From the NCBI RefSeq assembly GCF_002382885.1, contig NZ_NWVL01000068.1, forward strand, positions 1 through 41,925: DNA of 41,925 nt, written 5' to 3'. Within the stretch, counting starts at the first letter, position 1; each line of letters opens with the position of its first letter. Source of the stretch: Streptomyces sp. WZ.A104 (GTDB lineage: Bacteria > Actinomycetota > Actinomycetes > Streptomycetales > Streptomycetaceae). Positions 15,890-24,186 of the stretch are shown in pieces. Under the pieces are notes generated by a model. It made no database searches and was not told the origin of the DNA. It saw only the letters and a list, made by a program, of their open reading frames with translations. The position numbers were made by a program, and so were the translations under genes.

Positions 15890-17242
15890 ATGGGCGTCGC
15901 GGGATCCTTCCCCAGCTTCGCGGGGAGGCCTCCCGGCCCGGTCATGGACCGGGAGGAGGCGGACCGTGCGCTGGCCCGGCTCGGTGCGGAGCACGAGGCC
16001 ATCGAGACCTCGCTCCTCGCCCTCCAGGACCATGCCGGCCGCCGGCTCCTGGAAGGTGCCGGGCTGACCGGTGTCACCCGGGAGCGCTGGGCCACGACCG
16101 AGCAGTCGATCACCCTGCTCTGGGGGTACTTCGACGCCTACGCGGGGGCGCTGGCCGAGGCCCGGGAGATACGGGCCCGCAGGCGCCAGCCGAACCGGGA
16201 GGACCTCGCCGCGCTGACCGAGCTGCTGCGCGGGGACGCGGTCCATGTGGCGAACCCGGGGGCGCTGCCGCCGCCCCCGGTCGCCGGCCCGGCACGGCTC
16301 TCCGAGCGGTTCTCGCTCCAGGAACTGGTCGCCCGGATGAACGAGCTGTACGCCCGTTCCCTGGACATGGTCGTCGCCGCCGACTCCGTCTGGTCGGCGC
16401 TGCCCGCCCGGATCGATCTGCTCGCGGCCGAGCTGCACCGGACGCGTTCCCTGGCCCACTCGGTGGGCGTGCGGCCCGGTGAGCATCCGGCGGGCGACGA
16501 TCTCGCGGAGATCACCGAGGAGCTGACCACCCTGCGGACCCAGGTGATATCCGACCCACTGGCGTTCTGGCTGCCGGGGCCCGGCAGCGCGGCGCCCGGC
16601 GGGGGCCGCCCCGACACCTCGCGCTACGACCGGGCCGCCCGCGCCCTGGAGGACGTACGGCGGGAGATCGAGGCGGTCCTCGCGGTCCGCCAGGACGCCG
16701 AGGCCCGCCTGGTCCGGCTGCGGGACGTGCTCTCCCGGGCCGACCGCACCCTCACCGAGGCGCGGGCGGCGCGCGGTGAGGTGCTGGCGAAGATCGCCGC
16801 CTCCGAGGTGCCCGCGGTCAGCGGTCCGCCGACCGCCCTCCAGGAGCGTCTGGCTGCCGCGTCGGACTACCGCAGGCACGCCCAGTGGCACCGGCTCTCG
16901 CCGCTGCTGGAGTCGCTGGAGCAGGAGGCCGAGGACGAACTGCTGCGCGCCCGCGAGTCGCTGACCTCGGTGACGGCCCCGCTGGCGGTCCGCGCGGAGC
17001 TGCGCGGCCGGCTCGACGCGTACAAGGCGAAGGTGGCCCGGCACGGCCTGGCGGAGGACCCGATGCTGATCGAGCGGTACGACGCGGCGCGCCGGATGCT
17101 GTGGAGCGCGCCGTGCGATCTGCGGGTCGCCGAGCAGGCCGTCCTGCGCTACCAGTACGCGGTCCAGGAACTGCTGGCGCCGCGTCGGCCCGACGGACCC
17201 CAGGACCGGCGGGACGCGGGCGAACAGGGGGAGAGCCGATGA
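15890..17242 (+). CDS. helical/coiled-coil protein of the PknG island
   Basis: 450 residues, family not recognised. ATG at 15890 follows GGAGAGG. The sequence is almost wholly helical and charged, with no membrane segment, cysteine cluster or known catalytic motif. Long heptad-like helices run through about 70-160 and 250-430 (for example YDRAARALEDVRREIEAVLA and VRQDAEARLVRLRDVLSRAD). A short Pro/Gly linker is near residue 225. Its ATGA overlap with pknG and its place between the sensor and the kinase suggest a cytoplasmic scaffold or adaptor linking the GlnX-like receptor to PknG. That is inference from position only. It has no counterpart in the three-gene mycobacterial locus as I know it. 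Confidence 0.75.
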   Translation: MGVAGSFPSFAGRPPGPVMDREEADRALARLGAEHEAIETSLLALQDHAGRRLLEGAGLTGVTRERWATTEQSITLLWGYFDAYAGALAEAREIRARRRQPNREDLAALTELLRGDAVHVANPGALPPPPVAGPARLSERFSLQELVARMNELYARSLDMVVAADSVWSALPARIDLLAAELHRTRSLAHSVGVRPGEHPAGDDLAEITEELTTLRTQVISDPLAFWLPGPGSAAPGGGRPDTSRYDRAARALEDVRREIEAVLAVRQDAEARLVRLRDVLSRADRTLTEARAARGEVLAKIAASEVPAVSGPPTALQERLAAASDYRRHAQWHRLSPLLESLEQEAEDELLRARESLTSVTAPLAVRAELRGRLDAYKAKVARHGLAEDPMLIERYDAARRMLWSAPCDLRVAEQAVLRYQYAVQELLAPRRPDGPQDRRDAGEQGESR

Positions 17243-20082
17243 GTACGCAGTGCCAGCGCCCCGGTTGCGAGGGCGCCTACGAGGACATGGGCGGCGGTGA
17301 GCTGTACTGCGGCACCTGCGGCCTGGCCCCGGTCGTCTCGCCGACGGGCATGGTGAGTTCGCCGCCCACGGGGGTCGCCGGGGGTGGCCGGGCGAGCAGC
17401 CGGGACAGCTCCTCGCAGCGCTCCGGGTCCCGCGCCTCCTCGCGGTCCTCGTCGCGTTCGTCGACCTCGCGCCGCTCGGTCTCGGGGCGGCTGTCGCGCT
17501 CGCTGTCCGGGGCGTCCACCTCACGTTCGGTCTCGGTGCGCTCCTCGGGTTCGACGTCGGCGACCTCGGCCCGGGGCCGCCTCGGCGTCGGTCTGGTGGA
17601 GGTGCCGGACGTGCCCCGGCCCGATCCGCGTACGGCGGTGCTGGAGAACCCGGAGGTACCCGAGCGCAAGCGGTTCTGCTCCCGCTCGGACTGCGGGGCC
17701 CCGGTGGGCCGTTCGCGCGGGGACCGGCCGGGCCGCACGGAGGGGTTCTGTACCAAGTGCGGTCACCCCTACTCCTTCGTGCCGAAGCTGGGCGGCGGGG
17801 ACATCGTGCACGGCCAGTACGAGGTCGTGGGCTGCCTGGCGCACGGCGGGCTCGGCTGGGTGTACCTCGCGGTGGACCGCGCCGTCTCGGACCGCTGGGT
17901 GGTCCTCAAGGGCCTGCTGGACACCGGCGACCAGGACGCGATGGCCGCCGCGATCTCCGAGCGCCGCTTCCTCGCCGAGATCGAGCACGCCAACATCGTC
18001 CGCATCTACAACTTCGTCGAGCACCTGGACCAGCGGACCGGCTCGCTCGACGGGTACATCGTCATGGAGTACGTCGGCGGCAAGGCGCTCAAGGAGATCG
18101 CCAACGAGCGCCGTACCCCGGCCGGGAAGCGCGATCCGCTGCCGGTCGAGCAGGCGTGCGCGTACGGGATCGAGGCGCTGGAGGCGCTCGGCCATCTGCA
18201 CAGCCGCAATCTCCTCTACTGCGACTTCAAGGTCGACAACGCGATCCAGACCGAGGGCCAGCTGAAGCTGATCGACATGGGCGCGGTGCGCCGGATGGAC
18301 GACGACGAGTCGGCCATCTACGGCACGGTCGGCTATCAGGCCCCCGAGGTCGCGGAGCTGGGCCCCTCGGTCGCTTCCGACCTGTACACGGTGGCGCGGA
18401 CGCTGGCGGTGCTCACCTTCGACTTCCAGGGGTACACGAACGTCTTCGTGGACTCGCTGCCGGACCCGGACACCATCGAGGTGCTGCGCACCTACGAGTC
18501 GTTCTACCGGCTGCTGGTACGGGCCACCGACCCGGACCCGGCCCGGCGCTTCGCCTCGGCCGCGGAGATGGCCGAGCAGCTGACGGGGGTGCTGCGGGAG
18601 GTCGTGGCGCTCCAGACGGGGCGGCCGAGGCCCGCGCTGTCGACGCTGTTCGGCACGGAACTGCGCGTGACCGACACGGAGTTGTTCGCCGAACAGAGGG
18701 GCGACGTGTCCGAGCTGGGCGCCCGCGCCGCCTCCTCTCGCGGCGGGCTCTTCGGCCGCCGCAGGGGCGGGGCGCGTCCGCTGTCCGGAATTCCGGCACA
18801 GGGAGGGGCGGCGCCCGCAGCGCCCCCGCCACCGGTCGCGGGGGCGCTGCCGTCGGGAGCCCAGCCTTCCGGTCCGGCTTCGGGCCCGGCGGGGGCCCTC
18901 CCGGTGGGCGCCCAGCCTTCCCATCCGGCTTCGGACCCGGCGGGGGCCGACCCGCTGGGGGCGCCGCCGACCCATGTCCGGGGCGGTCCGCAGGGCGGTG
19001 CGCCGCTCACGTACGCGCCCCCGGCGCACGCCCCGGTCCCGGCGCCCCGGACGGCGGAGCCCGCCCCCGGCACGGCGATGGGAGCGGCGTACGGGCCCAC
19101 GAGCGGACCGGCGGTCCCCGGGGACGTCCGGCTCGTCGCGTTCGACGCCCGGGCCACCTCGCTGGCGCTGCCCGTCCCCCGGGTCGACGCGACGGACCCG
19201 AACGCCGGTTTCCTCGCCGGACTGATGGCCGCCGCCCCGGCCGAGCTGATCACGGCCCTGCGCGCGGTGCCCGCGCCCTCGCCGGAGACCCGGCTGCGGG
19301 AGCTGCGGGCCTGGCTGGAGATGCGGGAGCTGGATTCGGCCGCCCGTGCGCTGACCACCCTGGAGGGTGAACACCCGGACGACTGGCGGGTCGTCTGGTA
19401 TCGCGGCGTCACCTCGCTGGTGACCGGTGACGACGAGAGTGCCGCGCTCTCCTTCGACGCGGTCTACGACGCCTTCCCCGGGGAGACGGCGCCCAAGCTG
19501 GCGCTGGGGATCTGCGCGGAGGTGCTGGGCCAGCTGGACAACGCCGCCGAGTACTACCGCCTGGTGTGGGCGACCGATCCGGGTTACGTCAGCGCCGCGT
19601 TCGGCCTGGCCCGGGTGCAGATGGCCGCCGGGGACCGGGACGCGGCGGTGCGCACTTTGGAGTCGGTGCCGGAGGCCTCGATCCACTACACGGCCGCCCG
19701 GGTCGCCGCCGTGCGGTCACGGCTGCGCGAGCGCTCCCCGCACGAGCCGCTGCTGACCGATCTGACGGCCGCCGCGGGCCAGGTGACGGCGCTGGCCGCC
19801 TTCGGTCTGGATCCGGTGCGGCGCGAGCAGTTGTCGACCGAGGTACTGGGCAAGGCGCTGGACTGGGTACTCTCCGGTAGTCCCGGTGCCCCGTCACCGG
19901 GCGGGCCGGAGACCGGGCCTCCGGGCTCCCGGAAGCTGCTCGGCGCCGAACGGGACGAGCGGGGACTGCGGTTCGGGCTGGAAAGCTCGTACCGGATGCT
20001 CGCCCGGCTCGCGCAGCGGGGCGACGAGAGGATCGAACTGGTGGAGCGGGCCAACCGTTTCCGCCCCCGGACGTGGGTGTGA
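17239..20082 (+). CDS. pknG: PknG-like serine/threonine protein kinase
   Basis: 947 residues, cytoplasmic; ATG at 17239 overlaps the previous stop (ATGA). Order: zinc ribbon (Cys5, 10, 24, 27); Ser/Arg-rich linker (about 51-115; 29 Ser and 12 Arg in residues 51-110); PknG-type rubredoxin-like motif (Cys147, 152, 171, 174); kinase domain from about 190. The kinase shows GCLAHGGLGWVYLA, Lys224 in VVLKGLL, IVMEYVGGKALKEI, catalytic Asp329 in YCDFKVDN (no HRD arginine, as in PknG) and Asp346 in LIDMGAVRR in place of DFG. A Pro/Ala/Gly linker with repeated GAQPS units follows (about 515-640). From about 655 come TPR-like helices (DDWRVVWYRGVTSLVTGDD; ALGICAEVLGQLDNAAEYYR). Mycobacterial PknG controls glutamate metabolism by phosphorylating the FHA protein GarA. 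The extra ribbon and the Ser/Arg linker distinguish this one. Confidence 0.92.
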   Translation: MSTQCQRPGCEGAYEDMGGGELYCGTCGLAPVVSPTGMVSSPPTGVAGGGRASSRDSSSQRSGSRASSRSSSRSSTSRRSVSGRLSRSLSGASTSRSVSVRSSGSTSATSARGRLGVGLVEVPDVPRPDPRTAVLENPEVPERKRFCSRSDCGAPVGRSRGDRPGRTEGFCTKCGHPYSFVPKLGGGDIVHGQYEVVGCLAHGGLGWVYLAVDRAVSDRWVVLKGLLDTGDQDAMAAAISERRFLAEIEHANIVRIYNFVEHLDQRTGSLDGYIVMEYVGGKALKEIANERRTPAGKRDPLPVEQACAYGIEALEALGHLHSRNLLYCDFKVDNAIQTEGQLKLIDMGAVRRMDDDESAIYGTVGYQAPEVAELGPSVASDLYTVARTLAVLTFDFQGYTNVFVDSLPDPDTIEVLRTYESFYRLLVRATDPDPARRFASAAEMAEQLTGVLREVVALQTGRPRPALSTLFGTELRVTDTELFAEQRGDVSELGARAASSRGGLFGRRRGGARPLSGIPAQGGAAPAAPPPPVAGALPSGAQPSGPASGPAGALPVGAQPSHPASDPAGADPLGAPPTHVRGGPQGGAPLTYAPPAHAPVPAPRTAEPAPGTAMGAAYGPTSGPAVPGDVRLVAFDARATSLALPVPRVDATDPNAGFLAGLMAAAPAELITALRAVPAPSPETRLRELRAWLEMRELDSAARALTTLEGEHPDDWRVVWYRGVTSLVTGDDESAALSFDAVYDAFPGETAPKLALGICAEVLGQLDNAAEYYRLVWATDPGYVSAAFGLARVQMAAGDRDAAVRTLESVPEASIHYTAARVAAVRSRLRERSPHEPLLTDLTAAAGQVTALAAFGLDPVRREQLSTEVLGKALDWVLSGSPGAPSPGGPETGPPGSRKLLGAERDERGLRFGLESSYRMLARLAQRGDERIELVERANRFRPRTWV

Positions 20083-20084
20083 AG

Positions 20085-21326
20085 ATGTCTCAGAGCGACC
20101 AGCAGCCCGCCGTGTCGAGGTGCCCCGGCTGCGAGGAGCCGCTGGATTCGGGCGATCTGTTCTGCGGGGCGTGCGGCTACGACCTCTCGGCCGTGCCGGC
20201 GCGCCCCCACGACCGGCCCACGATGGCCATCACGGTGCCGGCGGGCGAGGCCGCCGGAGCCGTGCGCCACGACGAACGGACGGGCCCGGGGGCCCGTGGC
20301 GGTGCGGACGACTCGGGGGACTTCGCGCTGGCGGCGCCCGATCCCCGTACGGCGGAGCACGCCGCCGCGCCCTTCGCCGCGCCCGCCGCCGGGGCGAAGG
20401 TGTGTGTGGCCTGCCGCTCGGGCCAGGTGGACCGGGACGGCTACTGCGAGAACTGCGGGCACGCGCAGCCCCGCGAGCGCGACCACATGGAGCAGGAGCT
20501 GGACGCGGTGGCCGCCGTCAGCGACCGGGGCCTGCGCCACCACCGCAACGAGGACTCCTTCGCGGTGTCCTCGACCGCGCTGCCGGACGGTTCGCCCGCC
20601 GTCGTCGCGATCGTCTGCGACGGCGTGTCCTCGGCGAGCCGGCCCGACGAGGCGTCGGCGGCCGCGGCGAGCGCCGCCAACGAGTCGCTCCTGGAGTCGC
20701 TGCCCCGGGGCACTCATCCGCAGCAGGCGATGCACGAGGCGATCGTCGCCGCGTCCGAGGCGGTCAACGCCCTGGCGCAGGAGCCCGCCGGGGCGATGGA
20801 GCACGACGCGCACCGCCATCAGAACGCCCCGGCCTGCACCCTGGTCGGCGCGATCATGGCGGGCGGGCTGCTGATCGTCGGCTGGGTCGGCGACAGCCGG
20901 GTCTACTGGGTGCCCGAGGACCGCACGGGCCCGCCCGCCCGGCTCACCGAGGACGACTCCTGGGCCGCGCAGATGGTGGCGGCGGGCCTGATGAACGAGG
21001 CGGAGGCGTACGCGGACGAGCGCGCCCACGCCATCACCGGCTGGCTCGGCGCCGACGCGTACGAACTGGAGCCGCACACCGCCGCGTTCAAGCCGGACCG
21101 GCCCGGCCTGGTGGTCGTCTGCACGGACGGCCTGTGGAACTACGCGGAGTCGGCGCAGGAGATGGCCGCCGTCGTCCCGGCCGAGGCCCGAACGCGCCCG
21201 CTGCACGGGGCCCAGGTGCTCGTCGGGCACGCGCTCGACGGCGGGGGCCACGACAACGTAACAGTGGCTCTTCTGCCGTTCGCCGTGGGGCCGCAGGGGG
21301 CAGGATCGGCCTGCACCGCCGTTTGA
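20085..21326 (+). CDS. PP2C-family serine/threonine phosphatase with two N-terminal zinc ribbons
   Basis: 413 residues; ATG at 20085, two bases after the kinase stop (GTG at 20073 is an alternative with a ten-base overlap). Two four-cysteine ribbons come first: Cys13, 16, 27, 30 (CPGCEEPL...CGACG) and Cys107, 110, 121, 124 (CVACRSG...CENCG), joined by a Pro/Ala linker. From about 140 is a PP2C domain with the metal-binding motifs RNEDSFAV, VCDGVSS, VCTDGLWNY and GHDNVTVALLP. It should remove phosphates placed by the neighbouring kinase. The pairing of ribbons with both kinase and phosphatase suggests that they meet on a shared partner. No membrane segment. Confidence 0.9.
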   Translation: MSQSDQQPAVSRCPGCEEPLDSGDLFCGACGYDLSAVPARPHDRPTMAITVPAGEAAGAVRHDERTGPGARGGADDSGDFALAAPDPRTAEHAAAPFAAPAAGAKVCVACRSGQVDRDGYCENCGHAQPRERDHMEQELDAVAAVSDRGLRHHRNEDSFAVSSTALPDGSPAVVAIVCDGVSSASRPDEASAAAASAANESLLESLPRGTHPQQAMHEAIVAASEAVNALAQEPAGAMEHDAHRHQNAPACTLVGAIMAGGLLIVGWVGDSRVYWVPEDRTGPPARLTEDDSWAAQMVAAGLMNEAEAYADERAHAITGWLGADAYELEPHTAAFKPDRPGLVVVCTDGLWNYAESAQEMAAVVPAEARTRPLHGAQVLVGHALDGGGHDNVTVALLPFAVGPQGAGSACTAV

Positions 21327-21345
21327 GCTTCAAGGAGCCGACCAG

Positions 21346-22707
21346 ATGGCCAACTTCTCCAAGTCGAACGTGCCGCAGTTCTCCGTCGAGGTGTACCAGA
21401 ACGCGTTCCTGCCCGAGGGCGGACGTGAGGTCAACGCGATCGTCACGGTCACCTCGACCGGCGGCGGCACCACCGGGGGCGTTCCGCTGGCGGGGATCGC
21501 GCCCTCACCGGCGTACGGGCCGGGGCAGGCGCCCGACGCGGCCGTGGTGCTGATGGTCGACTGTTCCGGTTCGATGGACTATCCGCCGACGAAGATGCGC
21601 AACGCGCGCGACGCGACGGCCGCGGCCATCGACACCCTGCGCGAGGGCACCCGGTTCGCGGTGGTCGCCGGGACGCATGTGGCCAAGGACGTCTACCCGG
21701 GTGAGGGGCGGCTCGCGGTCGCCGACGCGCAGACGAAGGCGCGGGCCAAGGACGCCCTGCGGAAGCTGAGCGCGGGCGGCGGCACCGCGATCGGCACCTG
21801 GCTGCGGCTGGCCGACCGGCTGCTGGGCTCCGCCGACGTGGGCATCCGGCACGGCATCCTGCTGACCGACGGCCGCAACGAGCACGAGGCGCCCGAGGAC
21901 CTGCGGGCGGCCCTGGACTCCTGCGCCGGGCGGTTCACCTGTGACGCCCGCGGGGTGGGCACCGACTGGGAAGTGAAGGAGGTCACCGGCATAGCCGCCG
22001 CCCTCCTCGGCACGGCCGACATCGTGGCCGACCCCTCGGAGCTGGCCGCGGACTTCACGCGGATGATGGAGAACGCCATGGGCAAGGAGGTCGCGGACGT
22101 GGCGCTGCGGCTCTGGACGCCCGTGGGGGTGGAGATCCGCTTCGTGAAGCAGGTCGCGCCGACGGTCGCGGACCTGACCGGCCGGCGCACGGAGGCGAGC
22201 CCCCGGGCCGGGGACTATCCGACGGGTTCGTGGGGCGACGAGTCCCGCGACTACCACGTGTGCGTCCAGGTGCCGGCGGCCGGGATCGGCCAGGAGATGC
22301 TGGCCGCCCGGGTCTCGCTCGTCCTGCCCGGCCCCCCGGGCGCGGGCGCCCCGCAGACCCTGCCCCAGGGGCTCGTACGGGCGGTGTGGACGGACGACAT
22401 GGTGGCGTCGACCTCGATCAATCCGCAGGTCGCGCACTACACGGGTCAGGCGGAACTGGCACAAGTCATCCAGCAGGGTCTGGACGCACGCAAGTCGGGC
22501 GACTTCGACGGCGCGACGGCGAAACTGGGCCGTGCGGTGCAGCTGGCGTCGGCGTCCGGGAACCAGGACACTGCGAAACTGCTTTCGAAGGTGGTCGACG
22601 TCGTCGATGCGGCGACAGGTACTGTGCGACTGAAGGCGAAGGTCGCGGAAGCGGACGAGATGACCCTCGAAACGCGCTCCACCAAGACCGTTCGCGTCAA
22701 GAAGTAG
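21346..22707 (+). CDS. VWA-domain (TerY-like) protein with intact MIDAS
   Basis: 453 residues. AAGGAG precedes the ATG. After a beta-rich start (FSVEVYQNAFLPEGGREVNA) comes a von Willebrand A domain, about 65-250. Its metal-ion-dependent adhesion site is complete: DCSGSMD, the Thr in GGGTAIGTW, and the Asp in LLTDGRNEH. About 250-370 is a beta-sandwich region, and the last 80 residues are helical (ARKSGDFDGATAKLGRAVQL), TPR-like. VWA domains assemble protein complexes through Mg-bound ligands. VWA with PP2C and kinase is the triad described computationally as TerY-P in bacterial stress systems. Position between the phosphatase and FHA genes supports membership of the same pathway. Confidence 0.88.
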   Translation: MANFSKSNVPQFSVEVYQNAFLPEGGREVNAIVTVTSTGGGTTGGVPLAGIAPSPAYGPGQAPDAAVVLMVDCSGSMDYPPTKMRNARDATAAAIDTLREGTRFAVVAGTHVAKDVYPGEGRLAVADAQTKARAKDALRKLSAGGGTAIGTWLRLADRLLGSADVGIRHGILLTDGRNEHEAPEDLRAALDSCAGRFTCDARGVGTDWEVKEVTGIAAALLGTADIVADPSELAADFTRMMENAMGKEVADVALRLWTPVGVEIRFVKQVAPTVADLTGRRTEASPRAGDYPTGSWGDESRDYHVCVQVPAAGIGQEMLAARVSLVLPGPPGAGAPQTLPQGLVRAVWTDDMVASTSINPQVAHYTGQAELAQVIQQGLDARKSGDFDGATAKLGRAVQLASASGNQDTAKLLSKVVDVVDAATGTVRLKAKVAEADEMTLETRSTKTVRVKK

Positions 22708-22793
22708 CACAACACGATCACCTCGCGGTCATGGCGCCGCGATCGACAGCATGCGGCCTCCGGGGCCGGAAGAAGAAAGGGGGAAGCGCCGAC

Positions 22794-24179
22794 ATGCCGA
22801 CCTGCCCGAACGGACACCAGTCGGGTTCCGAGGACTGGTGCGAGGTCTGCGGACACCGCATGGCCGCCGGCGGTGCGCCCGCGGGCGCCGTGCCCCCGCC
22901 GCCTCCGCCCGCGCCCGGTTACGGCTATCCGCAGGGCTCCGGCACCAGCGGCGGCCAGCCCACGATGCAGGCGGAGCTCTGCCCGCAGTGCCGTACGCCG
23001 CGTGAGGCGATGGCGCCGTTCTGCGAGGAGTGCCGCTGGAACTTCCTCACCAACACGGCGACCTCCTACACCCCGCTGGCCCCGCAGCACGGCACGCCCG
23101 GCGGCCCCCCGCCCGGTCTCAACCTGCCGCCCGGCTTCCAGGCGCAGGGCCCCGGCGGCCAGGGCGGACCCGGCGGCCAGGGCAGCCCGGATGGACCCGG
23201 CGGTCAGAACGCGCCCGGTGGACCCGGCGGTCAGAGCGGTCCCGGCGGTCAGGGCGGGCCCGGTGGCGCGCCCCAGCAGCGTGACCCGTTCGACTACCAG
23301 GGCTCGCGCCCCTCGCAGATGAACCGTCCCGCCGAACCCCTCGCCCCCGAGCAGGGCGGCCGGAGCGGCCAGGGCCCTCAGGGCGGTCCGCACGGCCACG
23401 GCGGCCAGGCCGGTCCTCCTCCGCAGTCGTTCCAGCAGGGTCCCCCGCCGCCGCCCGCGTATGCGCAGCAGGGGCACCCGTCCCAGCAGCAGCAGTCGGC
23501 GCCCTCCCCGTTCGAGCCCCGGCAGTCCTCGCCCTTCGCATCGCCGCAACAGCAACAGCAGTCGGCTCCTCCCACGCCGCCGCAGTCCTCCGGCCACACC
23601 GGCGGCGGGGACGACTGGCTGCTCCCGCCGCCCTCCCAGGCCCAGGGGTACGACCGGCAGGGTCAGCAGAGCCACGGCGAGGACCAGGGGTACGGCCGAC
23701 AGGGGCGGGAGCAGGGGTACGACCAGGGGCAGCCGAACGGCGGGGTGCCCGGCCAGGACCGCCCCCAGCAGCCCCTGTCCTGGACCGCCGTCATCGCTCC
23801 GGACCGCGAGTACTTCCTCGCGATGATGCAGCGCAGCGGTCCCGAGGCGACCGGGCTGAACCTGCCCGCGTACTCCCCCGAGCAGCGTCTCCCGCTCACC
23901 GGCAACCAGATCACCATCGGCCGCCGCCGCCAGAGCACCGGCGAGTCCCCCGACATCGATCTCTCGGTGCCGCCGGAGGACCCGGGCGTCTCGCACCAGC
24001 ACGCGGTGCTGGTGCAGCAGCCCGACGGCGGCTGGGCGGTCGTCGACCAGAACTCCACCAACGGCACCACGCTGAACGGCGCCGAGGACCCGATCCAGCC
24101 CTACGTCCCCGTACCCCTCCAGGACGGCGACCAGGTGCACGTCGGGGCGTGGACGACGATCACGGTCCGCCGGGACTGA
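22794..24179 (+). CDS. zinc-ribbon/FHA-domain phosphopeptide-binding protein
   Basis: 461 residues; ATG at 22794 after AAAGGGGGAAG. Two N-terminal cysteine motifs: Cys4, 16, 19 with His8 as probable fourth ligand (CPNGHQS...CEVCG), and a second starting at Cys63 and Cys66 (CPQCRTP...CEECRW). A long disordered linker rich in Gly, Gln and Pro (about 100-325) includes collagen-like GPGGQ runs. From about 365 is an FHA domain: LPLTGNQITIGRRRQ, DIDLSVPPEDPGVSHQHAVL, NSTNGTTLNG, with the Gly-Arg, Ser-x-x-His and Asn residues that bind phosphothreonine. It lacks the ETTS-type acceptor motif of GarA, so it looks like a reader of kinase output rather than a GarA orthologue. It ends the island, seven bases from the convergent methyltransferase gene. 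Confidence 0.9.
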   Translation: MPTCPNGHQSGSEDWCEVCGHRMAAGGAPAGAVPPPPPPAPGYGYPQGSGTSGGQPTMQAELCPQCRTPREAMAPFCEECRWNFLTNTATSYTPLAPQHGTPGGPPPGLNLPPGFQAQGPGGQGGPGGQGSPDGPGGQNAPGGPGGQSGPGGQGGPGGAPQQRDPFDYQGSRPSQMNRPAEPLAPEQGGRSGQGPQGGPHGHGGQAGPPPQSFQQGPPPPPAYAQQGHPSQQQQSAPSPFEPRQSSPFASPQQQQQSAPPTPPQSSGHTGGGDDWLLPPPSQAQGYDRQGQQSHGEDQGYGRQGREQGYDQGQPNGGVPGQDRPQQPLSWTAVIAPDREYFLAMMQRSGPEATGLNLPAYSPEQRLPLTGNQITIGRRRQSTGESPDIDLSVPPEDPGVSHQHAVLVQQPDGGWAVVDQNSTNGTTLNGAEDPIQPYVPVPLQDGDQVHVGAWTTITVRRD

Positions 24180-24186
24180 GCGGCGC

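Noticed and set aside
22794..24179. FHA protein as the GarA/OdhI orthologue
   Set aside because: It lacks the N-terminal ETTS-type acceptor, is three times longer, and has zinc ribbons and a disordered linker.
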